Origin: Arcobacter sp. CECT 8983
GTDB taxonomy: Bacteria > Campylobacterota > Campylobacteria > Campylobacterales > Arcobacteraceae
Direction: 5' to 3'
DNA: 64,000 bases
NCBI RefSeq assembly: GCF_004118855.1
Contig: NZ_PDKF01000004.1
Location: 1 to 64,000 of the forward strand
The notes beneath the pieces were generated by a model. The model made no database searches. It saw only the letters and a program-made list of their open reading frames with translations, and had not been told where the DNA came from. Below, one piece after another: positions 8,402 through 18,395 of the stretch. The number at the start of each line of letters is the position of its first letter. Position 1 is the stretch's first letter. The translations under genes were made by a program, and so were the position numbers.

Positions 8402-9829
8402 ATGGGAAAATTTGTTAACAACACTGAAGAGTTTTTCAAATTTTGTGAAGAGAATGAAGTTAAATTTGTTGACTTTAGATTCTCTGATCTTAAGGGTATG
8501 TGGCATCATTTAACTTATATGATGAATGCAGTTAGTGCAGATCAATTAGAAGGTGGTATGCCTTTTGATGGTTCATCTGTTGATGCATGGCAACCAATTA
8601 ATAAATCAGATATGATTTTAAAGCCAGATGTAGAGACTGCTTTCTTAGATCCATTTACTGCTGATTCAACAATAATCGTATTTTGTGATGTTTATGATAT
8701 TTATAAAGGTCAAATGTATGAAAAATGCCCAAGATCAATTGCTAAAAAATCATTAGAACATTTAGCTGACGCTGGAATTGGTGATGTTGCATATTTTGGA
8801 CCTGAAAATGAATTCTTTATTTTTGATGATGTAAAAATTAGAGATGACATTAATGAGTCTTATTATAGAGTAGATTCAGAAGAGGGTTGTTGGTCAGATG
8901 ATACTGATTATGAAATGGGTAATATGGGACACAGACCAAGAACTAAAGGTGGATACTTCCCAGTACAACCAACAGATTCAATGGTTGACTTAAGAGCTGA
9001 GATGATGCAAATCTTAGAGCAAGTTGGATTAGAAGTTGTTCTTGGACACCATGAAGTTGCTCAAGCACAAGGTGAAATCGGTATTGTATTTGGAGATTTA
9101 ATTGAAGCAGCTGACAACGTACAAAAATACAAATATGTTGTAAAAATGGTAGCTCATTTAAATGGTAAATCAGCTACATTTATGCCAAAACCTTTATTTG
9201 GTGACAACGGAAACGGTATGCACGTTCACCAATCAATCTGGAAAGATGGTAAAAACTTATTCTATAAAGAAGGTGAGTACGGAAACCTTTCTGAAATGGC
9301 AAGACACTATGTAGGTGGTATCTTCAAACACGCTAGAGCAGTTGCTGCGTTTACTAACCCATCAACAAACTCTTATAAAAGATTAATCCCAGGATTTGAA
9401 GCTCCTTCAATCTTAACTTACTCTTCTCAAAATAGATCTGCATCTTGTAGAATTCCTTATGGAGCAGGAGAAAAAGCAACAAGAATCGAAATGAGATTCC
9501 CAGATTCAACTGCTTGTCCATATTTAGCATTTGCTGCAATGTTAATGGCTGGTCTTGATGGTATTGCAAACAAAATTGAACCTATTGGTCCAATGGATGA
9601 AGATTTATTCGAAATGCCATTAGATGAAATTAGAGAAAGAAAAATTCCTCAAATGCCTCATACATTAAGAGGTTCATTAGAAGCATTAATTAGAGATAAT
9701 GACTTCTTAAAACCAGTATTTACACAAGATATGATTGATACATATCAACACTATAAATTTGAAACTCAAGTTTGGCCTGATGAAGCTAGACCAACAGCAT
9801 TCGAATTTAAATCAACTTATTCTTGTTAA
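8402..9829 (+). CDS. glnA: glutamine synthetase type I
   Basis: This ATP-dependent enzyme makes glutamine from glutamate and ammonia and is the main ammonium assimilation step. It is 475 residues long, dodecameric GSI type. Visible motifs are DGSSVDAW near 62, [10 protein letters not shown] near 134, the metal/ATP segment [11 protein letters not shown] near 273 and [17 protein letters not shown] near 320. The region that carries the adenylylated Tyr in enteric enzymes (NLYDLPP) reads DLFEMPL here, with Phe403 in place of the Tyr. Control by GlnE-type adenylylation therefore seems impossible. It is monocistronic, between its own promoter and a strong terminator. Confidence 0.96.
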   Translation: MGKFVNNTEEFFKFCEENEVKFVDFRFSDLKGMWHHLTYMMNAVSADQLEGGMPFDGSSVDAWQPINKSDMILKPDVETAFLDPFTADSTIIVFCDVYDIYKGQMYEKCPRSIAKKSLEHLADAGIGDVAYFGPENEFFIFDDVKIRDDINESYYRVDSEEGCWSDDTDYEMGNMGHRPRTKGGYFPVQPTDSMVDLRAEMMQILEQVGLEVVLGHHEVAQAQGEIGIVFGDLIEAADNVQKYKYVVKMVAHLNGKSATFMPKPLFGDNGNGMHVHQSIWKDGKNLFYKEGEYGNLSEMARHYVGGIFKHARAVAAFTNPSTNSYKRLIPGFEAPSILTYSSQNRSASCRIPYGAGEKATRIEMRFPDSTACPYLAFAAMLMAGLDGIANKIEPIGPMDEDLFEMPLDEIRERKIPQMPHTLRGSLEALIRDNDFLKPVFTQDMIDTYQHYKFETQVWPDEARPTAFEFKSTYSC

Positions 9830-9848
9830 TAAGAAGATAAATATAAAT

Positions 9849-9882
9849 AAAAAAGGTAAGCTTTTTAAGCTTACCTTTTTTT
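9849..9882. terminator. bidirectional terminator between glnA and pbpA
   Basis: A 14-bp perfect stem (850-863 with 867-880, offset 9000) is flanked by A and T runs, so it can act on both convergent transcripts. Confidence 0.92.
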
Positions 9883-9908
9883 ATGCCTAATTTTTATTTA
9901 TTATAAGT

Positions 9909-11906
9909 TTAGAATTGAATATTTTGTTGTTGTGAATTATTATTTGTAGGAATTGAATCTAATTCTGGTAAAGGTGATTTATCTGTATAATACTCTTTTC
10001 TACCATTAATAATTGAAGTTTTAACTCCCTCAGGTTTTTTGAATTCTCTTTCTATCTCTGGATGAATTTGAATATATTCTTTATAAAAATGTCCAAATGC
10101 AGGACCTGCTGTTGTTCCTCCAGTTTCACTTCTTCTCATAGGAGTATTATTATCTTTCCCAAAATAAACAACTGTTTGAATAGTAGGAGAGAAACCACAG
10201 AACCAAGCATCTATATTATCATTAGTAGTTCCTGTTTTACCCGCTAGCTGGATGCCTTTCACCTTAGCTTTTCTTCCTGTACCTCTTTCAACAGTATCAT
10301 ACATTATTGATTTAGTTAAAAAAACTTGCTCAGGAGAACTAATATATTTATATTCTGGTTCAAATGTCATTGTTTCATTTTTTAAATTTGTAATTGAGTT
10401 AATTAAATATGGTTCAACTTGTGTTCCATCATTAGATAGTAGTGAAAAGGCTTTACTTAAATTTAAAGGTGAAATTGAAAAAGAACCAAGAGTAATTGAT
10501 AGGTCTCTTGGAATATTTGTTATTCCATATGATTTTAAGCCTTTGTACATTTCATTAATTCCAACATCGGTAACTAAATTAATAGTAGCAAGGTTTCTTG
10601 ATTTCATAAGAGCTTCTCTTAATGTGATAACACCTTTAAAAGTACCTCCATAGTTTTTTGGTTTCCATTTTTTCTCTTCTTCTCCAACTTTATACTCATA
10701 TGTTCTTCCGATATCTGCTACTTGTGAAGCAGGAGAGTATCCTAATTCTATAGCAGTATGATATAAAAATGGTTTTACAGCAGAACCTGGTTGTCTTTCA
10801 CTTTGTACAGCTCTATTAAAGTTTGATTCTTTGTAATTTATTCCTCCAACAAGGGCAAGAATTTTTCCAGTACTATTTTCTATAGAAACAAGTGCACCGT
10901 TTAAAGTATCAATAAAATATCCCTCTTCTACAGGTTCTCCATTTAAGTCAACATTGTTTGCAGAATTTTTTTGAAGCCATGCATCCCTTGCTAAAATTTT
11001 GTCATATGCAACTTTTAAAGACTCTCTACCAATTCTTTGAGCTTCTAAATCAATTGTTAAGTTAACAGTATATCCACCTGTTTTAATATCAGGGATATCT
11101 TTCTTTAAAAGTTTTAATGCATAATCTATAATATAAGGAGCTTTATTTAAAGTAAGTGTATCATCATAAACAGTTGGAATATAGTTTATTGCTTCTTTAT
11201 ATTGAGTCTCGTTTATCCAACCTAATTTATGCATTCTACTTACAACTTGGTTAGCTCTTGTAAGTGAATATTTTAAGTTTCTTGTTGGATCATAAAAACT
11301 TGGAGCTTTTGGAAGCCCAACTAAGATTGCAATTTCTTTAAGATTTAGTTCATATAAATCTTTTCTAAAATAACCTTTAGCTGCAGTTCTAATTCCATAA
11401 TACCCATGTCCAAAATATACTTCATTCAGATATCTTTCTAAAATTTGTTCTTTTGTTAAGATAGTTTCTAGTCTTATTGAAAGAAGTGCCTCTTTAATTT
11501 TTCTAATAAGTTTTTTTTCTCTAGTAAGAACAATACTTTTAACTAACTGTTGAGTAAGTGTACTTGCTCCTTCAACATATCCCATGGCTTTAATATTTTT
11601 AATCATTGCTCTTGAAATTGCATCTGGATTTACACCTGAATGTTCAAAAAATTGTGTATCTTCAATAGCAACTAATGCTTCAACAACTCTTGCAGGAATA
11701 TTGTCATAATCTACATACAGTCTATGCTTTTTATCAAAAATATTTGCAATAAGTTTTCCATTTTTATCATAAAACTGTGTAGTTACGTTTGGTTTATAAT
11801 TTACAATTGCATCAATATCATGTCTAATTTCTGAATATAAATGTAGTAACCAACCAGAAATTGCAATTCCTACAAATACAATAAAAGCAAAAAAATATTT
11901 AATCAT
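9909..11906 (-). CDS. pbpA: class A penicillin-binding protein 1A
   Basis: This is a bifunctional murein synthase of 665 residues. It has an N-terminal membrane anchor (about 5-24) and a GT51 glycosyltransferase domain with the catalytic Glu in IEDTQFFEHSG (Glu82) and EGASTLTQQ at 112-120. The transpeptidase domain has SAVK (Ser375, Lys378), SRN at 436-438 and KTG at 557-559. The C-terminal tail is rich in Asn and Gln. It is the last gene of a tight minus-strand operon, starting 1 base after the ABC ATPase stop. Confidence 0.94.
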   Translation of the reverse strand: MIKYFFAFIVFVGIAISGWLLHLYSEIRHDIDAIVNYKPNVTTQFYDKNGKLIANIFDKKHRLYVDYDNIPARVVEALVAIEDTQFFEHSGVNPDAISRAMIKNIKAMGYVEGASTLTQQLVKSIVLTREKKLIRKIKEALLSIRLETILTKEQILERYLNEVYFGHGYYGIRTAAKGYFRKDLYELNLKEIAILVGLPKAPSFYDPTRNLKYSLTRANQVVSRMHKLGWINETQYKEAINYIPTVYDDTLTLNKAPYIIDYALKLLKKDIPDIKTGGYTVNLTIDLEAQRIGRESLKVAYDKILARDAWLQKNSANNVDLNGEPVEEGYFIDTLNGALVSIENSTGKILALVGGINYKESNFNRAVQSERQPGSAVKPFLYHTAIELGYSPASQVADIGRTYEYKVGEEEKKWKPKNYGGTFKGVITLREALMKSRNLATINLVTDVGINEMYKGLKSYGITNIPRDLSITLGSFSISPLNLSKAFSLLSNDGTQVEPYLINSITNLKNETMTFEPEYKYISSPEQVFLTKSIMYDTVERGTGRKAKVKGIQLAGKTGTTNDNIDAWFCGFSPTIQTVVYFGKDNNTPMRRSETGGTTAGPAFGHFYKEYIQIHPEIEREFKKPEGVKTSIINGRKEYYTDKSPLPELDSIPTNNNSQQQNIQF

Positions 11907-11907
11907 A

Positions 11908-12606
11908 CTATTTCCTAAATTCTTTATTTTTAAATGTTGAGTTTATTAACTTTTTCGTATATTCCTCTTTAGGATTAGTTAATACCTCTTTAGTTAAACC
12001 TTGTTCAACAATAGCTCCATCTTTTATGATAATAAGCTCCTCACATAAGTTTTTTATAGATTCAATATCATGGGTAACAAAAAGAATAAGCAAATTTAAT
12101 TTTTCACTTATGTCTTTTATTAAATTAAGTATTGTTTCTTTTGATGTTTCATCTAAAGCTGTAGTTGGTTCATCTAATAATAATAGTTTAGCATTATTAG
12201 ATAAAGCAATAGCTATAACAACTCTTTGAAGTTGTCCTCCACTTAACTCTTTTGGAAAACGATTAAGAAGAGAAATTTCTAATCCTACTAACTTTAAAAG
12301 CTCTTTTTTTCTATTCTCCTCACAAAAGAATTGATCCTTAATTTTTGTCATAGGCGATAAAGAAGTAAAAGGATTTTGAGGAATAAAACCTATTGTTTTA
12401 TAGTTGATATCAAAGTTAGAAGATATTTTTTTTTCACAAGACAAAGTAGAGGGAAGTAAATTTAATATAGCTTTTAAAGTAAGAGATTTTCCACTTCCAC
12501 TTTGTCCTATTAATGCTGTAGAGTTTTTTATAGAAAAACTAATATCTACTAATTTCTTATTATCTACTTTTATGAGTAGTTTTTTGATATCTACAGCTTT
12601 AGACAT
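11908..12606 (-). CDS. ABC transporter ATP-binding protein, lone
   Basis: This 232-residue nucleotide-binding domain has Walker A GQSGSGKS (34-41), signature LSGGQLQR (121-128) and Walker B LLLLDEPTTALD (141-152). The last is typical of the peptide/nickel (DppD/NikD) branch. No permease or binding protein lies next to it. It sits between gpmI (2 bases away) and pbpA (1 base away). It may have its partner elsewhere, or serve a non-transport role. I cannot name its substrate. Confidence 0.85.
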   Translation of the reverse strand: MSKAVDIKKLLIKVDNKKLVDISFSIKNSTALIGQSGSGKSLTLKAILNLLPSTLSCEKKISSNFDINYKTIGFIPQNPFTSLSPMTKIKDQFFCEENRKKELLKLVGLEISLLNRFPKELSGGQLQRVVIAIALSNNAKLLLLDEPTTALDETSKETILNLIKDISEKLNLLILFVTHDIESIKNLCEELIIIKDGAIVEQGLTKEVLTNPKEEYTKKLINSTFKNKEFRK

Positions 12607-12608
12607 AA

Positions 12609-14084
12609 TTAAACTAGAGCCTCATCCATTTCTTTTGGAATATCAAGATTCATAAGTTTAAGTATAGTTGGAGCAATATTATTTAAACTTCCTGTTTTTA
12701 CTTTTTTTACATTATCTGCCATAACAAAACAATATACATCCCCAACAGTGTGATTTGTTAAAGTTTTACCTGTTTCATCTTTCATCATTTCACAGTTTCC
12801 ATGATCACTTGTTAAAACAACACTATATTCAAGCTCTTTTGCTTTTTCAAAGATAGCTCCAAGTTCTTTATCAACAGCTTCAACAGCTTTTACTCCAGCT
12901 TCATAAATGCCAGTATGACCAACCATATCTCCATTTGCAAAATTCACAACAATAAAGTCAGTTTCATTATCCATTGCTCTTTGAACTTCAATACTTACTT
13001 CAGGTGCACTCATTTCAGGTTTTAAATCATAAGTTGCAACATCAGGTGATGGAATTAAAACTCTACTTTCATTTAATACAGGTTCTTCAACTCCTCCATT
13101 AAAAAAGAAAGTTACGTGTGCATATTTTTCTGTTTCTGCTGTGTGTACTTGAGAAAGTCCTGCATTTGAAATAACTTCTGCTAAAGTATTTTTTGGAGTC
13201 TCTTTTGGAAATAGTATTGGAAGAGGTAAGTTTTTATCATATTGTGTCATTGTTGCAATATTTAAATTACCTTCAAACTTATCAAATTCACTAAATTGTT
13301 TATTTGCTAAAGCTGTTGAGATTTCTCTCATTCTATCAGATCTAAAGTTGCAGAAAATCAAACCATCATTTTCTTTTAATCCTTCGTATCCTTCAAAAGC
13401 AGTAGGTTCAATGAACTCATCATATATATCTTCTTTATATGAATTCTCAACATACTCTAAAATATTTGAAGATATATTTGGAGTTGCAAAAGCTACTACG
13501 TCATGACCTTTTTTAACTCTTTCCCATCTATTATCTCTATCCATAGTATAATATCTTCCAGCAATAGTAGCAATTTTAATATCTTCATCACAAATATCTA
13601 TAAGTTGTTTGATATATTTATTTACACAATTTGGTGCAACATCTCTTCCATCTGTAATCACATGAATAAATACTTTTTTATTTTTATCTTTTGCAATTTT
13701 TGCTAATGCAATTATGTGTTTGATATGAGAGTGAACACCACCATCACTAATTAGACCTAAAAGATGAATATTATTAGATTTATCAATTGTTGTTTTTAGA
13801 GTTTCATTATCTTTTAATGTATTATTTTCTATAGCCATATTTATTTTTACTAAATCTTGGTATAAAACTCTTCCACTTCCTATTGTCATGTGTCCTACTT
13901 CAGAATTACCCATTTGTCCATTAGGTAATCCTACATGGTCTCCGTAAGTATGAATTAATGAGTAAGGAATATTTTTAAATAAGTAGTCATATGTTGGTGT
14001 AGAGGCATTTGTAAATGCATTAAATTTGTCTGATTCATTGTGCCCAATTCCATCAGTAATTATTAATATTGCTTTTTTCGTCAT
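12609..14084 (-). CDS. gpmI: 2,3-bisphosphoglycerate-independent phosphoglycerate mutase
   Basis: GpmI interconverts 3- and 2-phosphoglycerate in glycolysis and gluconeogenesis. It has 491 residues and two metal ions. The phosphatase-like domain starts at ITDGIGHN (Asp11), and the phosphoserine nucleophile lies in GNSEVGH (Ser61). ITDGRD near 145 and TSDHGNCEMM near 430 carry further metal and substrate ligands. It is the first gene of the minus-strand operon with the ABC ATPase and pbpA, and is divergent from mraY. Confidence 0.95.
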   Translation of the reverse strand: MTKKAILIITDGIGHNESDKFNAFTNASTPTYDYLFKNIPYSLIHTYGDHVGLPNGQMGNSEVGHMTIGSGRVLYQDLVKINMAIENNTLKDNETLKTTIDKSNNIHLLGLISDGGVHSHIKHIIALAKIAKDKNKKVFIHVITDGRDVAPNCVNKYIKQLIDICDEDIKIATIAGRYYTMDRDNRWERVKKGHDVVAFATPNISSNILEYVENSYKEDIYDEFIEPTAFEGYEGLKENDGLIFCNFRSDRMREISTALANKQFSEFDKFEGNLNIATMTQYDKNLPLPILFPKETPKNTLAEVISNAGLSQVHTAETEKYAHVTFFFNGGVEEPVLNESRVLIPSPDVATYDLKPEMSAPEVSIEVQRAMDNETDFIVVNFANGDMVGHTGIYEAGVKAVEAVDKELGAIFEKAKELEYSVVLTSDHGNCEMMKDETGKTLTNHTVGDVYCFVMADNVKKVKTGSLNNIAPTILKLMNLDIPKEMDEALV

Positions 14085-14121
14085 AATATAACCTTAGTAA
14101 AATTATTAAGTTAAGTTTTAG

Positions 14122-14220
14122 TATAATCTCGCGATTATATCAAAACTTTCTACTATCTTCGCTGAAGTATAATCTTATAAATAAGACTAAAAAGTTTTGA
14201 AGAATTCGGGATAATTTCCC
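14122..14220 (+). promoter_or_regulatory. promoter and structured leader of mraY
   Basis: A -10 box TATAAT lies at 14122-14127, with a second one at 14168-14173. Between them and the gene a 10-bp perfect stem (14140-14149 with 14191-14200) encloses two smaller hairpins (14156-14166 and about 14174-14187). A GGGA/TCCC hairpin follows at about 14208-14220. Whether this folds in RNA depends on which -10 box is used. Function is unknown. Confidence 0.45.
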
Positions 14221-14238
14221 ACTAATTAAGGTTTCAAT

Positions 14239-15300
14239 TTGTTTTATTGGTTTTATAGACACTTAGACATAAATATTTTTCAATATATCTCAGTTCGTGC
14301 AGGTCTTGCATTTTTTATATCATTTTTTCTTACAATGTATTTGTTACCAAAATTTGTAAGGTGGGCTAAATCAAAGAAAGCCTCACAGCCTATTTATGAA
14401 TATGCTCCTAACTCTCATCAAGAAAAAGCTGGAACACCAACTATGGGTGGAGTAGTATTTATTTTTTCAACTATTATTGCAACATTATTAACTGTAAAGC
14501 TTAATAATTTTTATGTAGTTGGTTCTTTATTAACACTTGGGCTTTTCTCTTTAATTGGAATGAAAGATGATTTTTCAAAGATTGCAAAAAATGCAAATAA
14601 TGAAGGATTGTCTTCAAGGGCAAAATTAATTTTACAATTTATAGCTGCCTTGATAGTAGCCGGGGTATTAATAACTTATAATCACACAACAACACTATAT
14701 ACACCTTTTTATAAATATCCTTTATTTGATATGGGAATATTTGCATTAGTTTTTTGGATATTAGTAATGGTTGCTGCATCAAATGCGGTAAATTTAACTG
14801 ATGGTTTAGATGGTTTAGCAACAGTACCCTCTGTAATGGGACTATTTACTTTATCTGCAATTGTATATGTAAGTGGACATGCAATTTTTTCTTCATATTT
14901 ATTATTACCTAATATTAAAACATCAGGAGAATTAGCAATTGTAGGAACAGCAATGATTGGCTCTTTAATTGCCTTTTTATGGTATAACTGTCATCCAGCA
15001 CAAGTTTTTATGGGGGACAGTGGTTCCTTACCTATTGGAGCATTTATGGGATATATGGCAATAGTATGTAAATCAGAAATATTATTAATAGTAATTGGAT
15101 TTATTTTTGTTATAGAAACAGTATCAGTTATCTTACAAGTAGGTTCATATAAATTAAGACAAAAAAGAGTTTTCTTAATGGCTCCAATACATCATCACTT
15201 TGAAGAAAAAGGTTGGAAAGAGAATAAGATTATTGTAAGATTTTGGATTATATCATTTATGGCAAATTTAGTAGCTCTTATGAGTTTAAAAATAAGATAA
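14239..15300 (+). CDS. mraY: phospho-N-acetylmuramoyl-pentapeptide-transferase MraY
   Basis: MraY makes lipid I by transferring phospho-MurNAc-pentapeptide to undecaprenyl phosphate. It is an integral membrane enzyme of 353 residues with ten hydrophobic segments. Motifs are [11 protein letters not shown] near 72, [10 protein letters not shown] near 185, FMGDSGSL near 258 and PIHHHFE near 316. The start is TTG with an AAGG site 7 bases upstream. No in-frame ATG lies near. murD follows after 10 bases, so the two form an operon. Confidence 0.95.
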   Translation: MFYWFYRHLDINIFQYISVRAGLAFFISFFLTMYLLPKFVRWAKSKKASQPIYEYAPNSHQEKAGTPTMGGVVFIFSTIIATLLTVKLNNFYVVGSLLTLGLFSLIGMKDDFSKIAKNANNEGLSSRAKLILQFIAALIVAGVLITYNHTTTLYTPFYKYPLFDMGIFALVFWILVMVAASNAVNLTDGLDGLATVPSVMGLFTLSAIVYVSGHAIFSSYLLLPNIKTSGELAIVGTAMIGSLIAFLWYNCHPAQVFMGDSGSLPIGAFMGYMAIVCKSEILLIVIGFIFVIETVSVILQVGSYKLRQKRVFLMAPIHHHFEEKGWKENKIIVRFWIISFMANLVALMSLKIR

Positions 15301-15310
15301 AGAGTAAAAC

Positions 15311-16471
15311 ATGATTAGAGTACTTGGTAAAGGACTTACAGCCCAAGCTATTAAAGAAGAGTATGAAGATGTAGTTCTTTATGATGATAGTGATTTTAAT
15401 ACATATGATAAACAATCTAATGAGATAACAGTTGTAAGCCCAGGTATTCCACCTAATAATAAGATGGTAAAAAACTCAAATAATATAATAAGTGATTATG
15501 ATCTTATATATAAAGAGATGCCTTTTTCTATATGGATAAGTGGAACAAATGGAAAAACAACAACAACTCAAATGTGTCAACATATATTAAAAGATAAAAA
15601 TAGTGTATGTGGTGGAAATATTGGAACACCAGTTTCCAAGCTAAACAAAGAATCTAAAATTTGGATTTTAGAAACATCTTCTTTTACTTTTCATTATACA
15701 AAGTATGCAAAACCTAATTTATATTTATTGTTACCAATTTCAGATGATCATGTTTCTTGGCATGGAAGTTTTGAAGAGTATGAAAAAGCAAAATTAAAAC
15801 CTTTATATATGATGGAAGAGAGTGAAATTGCAATTGTTCCTGAAAAGTATAAAGATATAAACACAGTATGTCATCTTATAACATATAAAGATAGTGATGA
15901 TTTATGTGAGAAATTTGATATAGATAAAACACAGATTAATTTTAAAGAACCTTTTTTATTAGATGCACTTCTTGCCTTGGCAGCAAAAAAGATAATATTT
16001 GATGAGGTAGATTACGAAACTATTAATACATATAAAGTTGATGAGCATAAAGTAGAAGAGTTCAAAGATAAAAAAAATAGACTTTGGGTAAATGATTCTA
16101 AAGCTACAAATATAGATGCAACAATTAATGCTATTGTACCTTATAAAGAAAAAAGAATATATTTAATTCTTGGTGGAGATGATAAAGGGGCAAATTTAGA
16201 ACTTTTATTTGAATTTATAAAAGACTTAGATATCGAAATATATGCTATAGGAAGTAATTCTAATAAATTAGAAAAGTTAGCAGAAAAATTTTCTATAAAA
16301 TTTTATGGATGTAAAATATTAAAAGAAGCTATAAAAAAAATATCCACAAAGCATGATTTAGAGGCTGTTGCAATGCTATCACCAGCTGCTGCATCTTTGG
16401 ATCAATATACATCTTATAAAGAAAGAGGGAAAGAATTTAAAGAGTTTGTTTTAGGATTAAGCTTACTTTAA
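15311..16471 (+). CDS. murD: UDP-N-acetylmuramoylalanine-D-glutamate ligase MurD
   Basis: MurD adds D-glutamate to UDP-MurNAc-L-Ala in the cytoplasm. It has 386 residues, shorter than the roughly 440 of enteric MurD but normal for Campylobacterota. It has an N-terminal Rossmann-like domain, the ATP loop GTNGKTTTT near 77-85, ETSSFTFHY near 120, DDHVSWHG near 145, NDSKATN near 260 and the C-terminal LSPAAASLDQY. It lies directly downstream of mraY. Confidence 0.93.
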   Translation: MIRVLGKGLTAQAIKEEYEDVVLYDDSDFNTYDKQSNEITVVSPGIPPNNKMVKNSNNIISDYDLIYKEMPFSIWISGTNGKTTTTQMCQHILKDKNSVCGGNIGTPVSKLNKESKIWILETSSFTFHYTKYAKPNLYLLLPISDDHVSWHGSFEEYEKAKLKPLYMMEESEIAIVPEKYKDINTVCHLITYKDSDDLCEKFDIDKTQINFKEPFLLDALLALAAKKIIFDEVDYETINTYKVDEHKVEEFKDKKNRLWVNDSKATNIDATINAIVPYKEKRIYLILGGDDKGANLELLFEFIKDLDIEIYAIGSNSNKLEKLAEKFSIKFYGCKILKEAIKKISTKHDLEAVAMLSPAAASLDQYTSYKERGKEFKEFVLGLSLL

Positions 16472-16493
16472 TGTACTTCTGTATATAATTTCA

Positions 16494-16499
16494 CTCCAA
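16494..16499 (+). promoter_or_regulatory. -10 box of the tRNA cluster
   Basis: TATAAT lies 31 bases before the tRNA-Phe gene, just after murD. It probably drives the tRNA cluster and perhaps tuf. Confidence 0.55.
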
Positions 16500-16529
16500 T
16501 TTAAGAAGGACGCATTAAAAAGCGTATCT

Positions 16530-16605
16530 GGTTCGATAGCTCAGTCGGTAGAGCAAAGGATTGAAAATCCTTGTGTCGGCAGTTCGATTCTGCCTCGAAC
16601 CACCA
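16530..16605 (+). tRNA. tRNA-Phe (GAA)
   Basis: A complete 76-nt cloverleaf with encoded CCA. Acceptor GGTTCGA pairs with TCGAACC, and the anticodon loop TTGAAAA gives GAA. Confidence 0.97.
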
Positions 16606-16623
16606 CTTAAATTAAATTTGGAT

Positions 16624-16700
16624 GCTGGTGTAGCTCAGTTGGCTAGAGCAGCTGATTTGTAATCAGCAGGTCGGGGGTTCAAGTCCCTTCACCAGCTCCA
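16624..16700 (+). tRNA. tRNA-Thr (TGT)
   Basis: A complete 77-nt cloverleaf with encoded CCA. Acceptor GCTGGTG pairs with CACCAGC, and the anticodon is TGT. Confidence 0.96.
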
Positions 16701-16763
16701 TTCAAATTGTCGTGCGTAAGTCTTAAGACCAGCGCTTGACCAGAACAATAATATTTTTCAACC

Positions 16764-16848
16764 GGTGAGGTTGGAGAGTGGTCAAATCCTACGGACTGTA
16801 AATCCGTCGCCTTAGGCTTCGAAGGTTCAAATCCTTCCCTCACCACCA
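16764..16848 (+). tRNA. tRNA-Tyr (GTA)
   Basis: A class II tRNA of 85 nt with a long variable arm and encoded CCA. Acceptor GGTGAGG pairs with CCTCACC, and the anticodon is GTA. Confidence 0.96.
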
Positions 16849-16858
16849 CGCAAATGTT

Positions 16859-16935
16859 GCGGGAGTAGCTCAGTTGGCTAGAGCCTCTGCCTTCCAAGCA
16901 GATTGTCGCGAGTTCGAGTCTCGTCTCCCGCTCCA
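16859..16935 (+). tRNA. tRNA-Gly (TCC)
   Basis: A 77-nt cloverleaf with encoded CCA. Acceptor GCGGGAG pairs with CTCCCGC, and anticodon loop CTTCCAA gives TCC. Confidence 0.96.
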
Positions 16936-16954
16936 TTAATTATTTATTGATTAC

Positions 16955-17016
16955 TGGGAGCTGAGTTATAACGCAATTATACATTTATAACTCCTTTTTA
17001 TTCAAAGTAACTCCCA
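16955..17016 (+). other. nested inverted repeat after tRNA-Gly
   Basis: TGGGAG (16955-16960) can pair with CTCCCA (17011-17016), and inside it GAGTTATA (16963-16970) pairs with TATAACTC (16986-16993). It may be an RNA 3' structure of the tRNA transcript. The role is unknown. Confidence 0.4.
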
Positions 17017-17105
17017 TTAAAGTTTATATTTAGTATTTTTTAAGTAAAATACCAATCCACAAAAAGATATTAGTTTATTTTTTTGTAATTAATAACAACA
17101 AACAC

Positions 17106-17147
17106 CCCTCTGAATAGAGAAGCCACAGGGCTTATCTACTCAGAGGG
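17106..17147 (+). promoter_or_regulatory. long hairpin in the tuf leader
   Basis: Positions 17106-17124 pair with 17129-17147 in 17 of 19 places, closed by an ACAG tetraloop. It ends 30 bases before the tuf ATG and is not followed directly by a T run. It looks like a leader structure, a processing site or a translational control element rather than a terminator. Confidence 0.6.
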
Positions 17148-17177
17148 CAATAACCAAAATTTTTTAAGGGGAATTTT

Positions 17178-18386
17178 ATGGCAAAAGAAAAATTCGAGCG
17201 AAGTAAACCGCACGTAAATATTGGTACTATTGGTCACGTTGACCACGGTAAAACTACTTTAACAGCTGCAATCACTATGTGTTTAGGGCTTAAAAATGGT
17301 CAAGCAACTATGGATTATGATCAAATTGATAATGCTCCAGAAGAAAGAGAAAGAGGAATTACAATTGCTACTTCTCACGTTGAGTATGAAACTGAAACTA
17401 GACACTACGCTCACGTAGATTGTCCAGGTCACGCCGATTATGTTAAAAACATGATTACTGGTGCTGCACAAATGGATGGTGCTATTTTAGTTATTGCTTC
17501 AACTGATGGACCAATGGCTCAAACAAGAGAGCACATCTTATTATCTAAGCAAGTAGGTGTTCCATACATCGTTGTTTTCTTAAATAAAGAAGATCAATTA
17601 GATGATGAAGATAAAGAAGAGATGTTAGAGTTAGTTGAAATGGAAGTAAGAGAATTACTTTCTGAGTATGACTTCCCAGGTGATGATACTCCAATCGTTG
17701 CTGGTTCTGCATTCCAAGCTTTAGAAGAAGCAAAATCTGGTACAGCTGGTGAGTGGTCTGAAAAAATCTATAAATTAATGGATGAAGTAGACGCTTATAT
17801 TCCAACTCCAGAAAGAGATGCTGATCAAGATTTCTTAATGCCTGTTGAAGATGTATTTACTATTCAAGGTAGAGGTACTGTTGTTACTGGTAGAATTGAA
17901 AAAGGTACAATCAAACTTAACGAAGAGATCGAAATCGTTGGTATGAAAGATACACAAAAAACTACTGTGACTGGTATTGAAATGTTCAGAAAAGAAATGG
18001 ACGAAGGTCAAGCTGGTGATAATGCTGGTATCCTTTTAAGAGGTATTAAAAAAGAAGATGTTCAAAGAGGACAAGTTCTTGTTAAGCCAGGTTCAATTAC
18101 ACCACACACTAAATTCAGAGGTGAAGTATATATCCTTTCTAAAGAGGAAGGTGGTAGACATACTCCATTCTTCTCAGGTTATAGACCACAATTCTATGTA
18201 AGAACTACAGACGTAACTGGTTCTTGTGAATTACCAGAAGGTACTGAGATGGTTATGCCAGGTGATAACGTTGAATTAACTGTTTCATTAGTTGCTCCAA
18301 TTGCTCTAGAAAAAGGAACTAAGTTTGCTATTAGAGAAGGTGGTAGAACTGTAGGTGCTGGAGTTGTTGCTGAGATTATCGAGTAA
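17178..18386 (+). CDS. tuf: elongation factor Tu
   Basis: EF-Tu brings aminoacyl-tRNA to the ribosome as a GTP complex. It has 402 residues. The GTPase motifs are GHVDHGKTT (about 19-27), DCPGHADY (81-88), NKEDQLDD (about 136, with Glu where many species have Cys) and GSAFQAL (about 175). Domains II and III follow. It has an AAGGGG ribosome binding site and a long hairpin in the leader. It starts the tuf-rpmG-tRNA(Trp)-secE-nusG cluster. Confidence 0.98.
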   Translation: MAKEKFERSKPHVNIGTIGHVDHGKTTLTAAITMCLGLKNGQATMDYDQIDNAPEERERGITIATSHVEYETETRHYAHVDCPGHADYVKNMITGAAQMDGAILVIASTDGPMAQTREHILLSKQVGVPYIVVFLNKEDQLDDEDKEEMLELVEMEVRELLSEYDFPGDDTPIVAGSAFQALEEAKSGTAGEWSEKIYKLMDEVDAYIPTPERDADQDFLMPVEDVFTIQGRGTVVTGRIEKGTIKLNEEIEIVGMKDTQKTTVTGIEMFRKEMDEGQAGDNAGILLRGIKKEDVQRGQVLVKPGSITPHTKFRGEVYILSKEEGGRHTPFFSGYRPQFYVRTTDVTGSCELPEGTEMVMPGDNVELTVSLVAPIALEKGTKFAIREGGRTVGAGVVAEIIE

Positions 18387-18395
18387 GGATAACTT

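Noticed and set aside
10252-10653. Plus-strand open frame of 133 codons inside pbpA
   Set aside because: It is antisense to the well-supported transpeptidase domain and has no start signals.
16679-16936. Minus-strand frame of 85 codons over the tRNA-Tyr and tRNA-Gly genes
   Set aside because: It is a known artefact class: translated tRNA sequence (RETRLELATIC, REGFEPSKP) that appears in many databases as false proteins.
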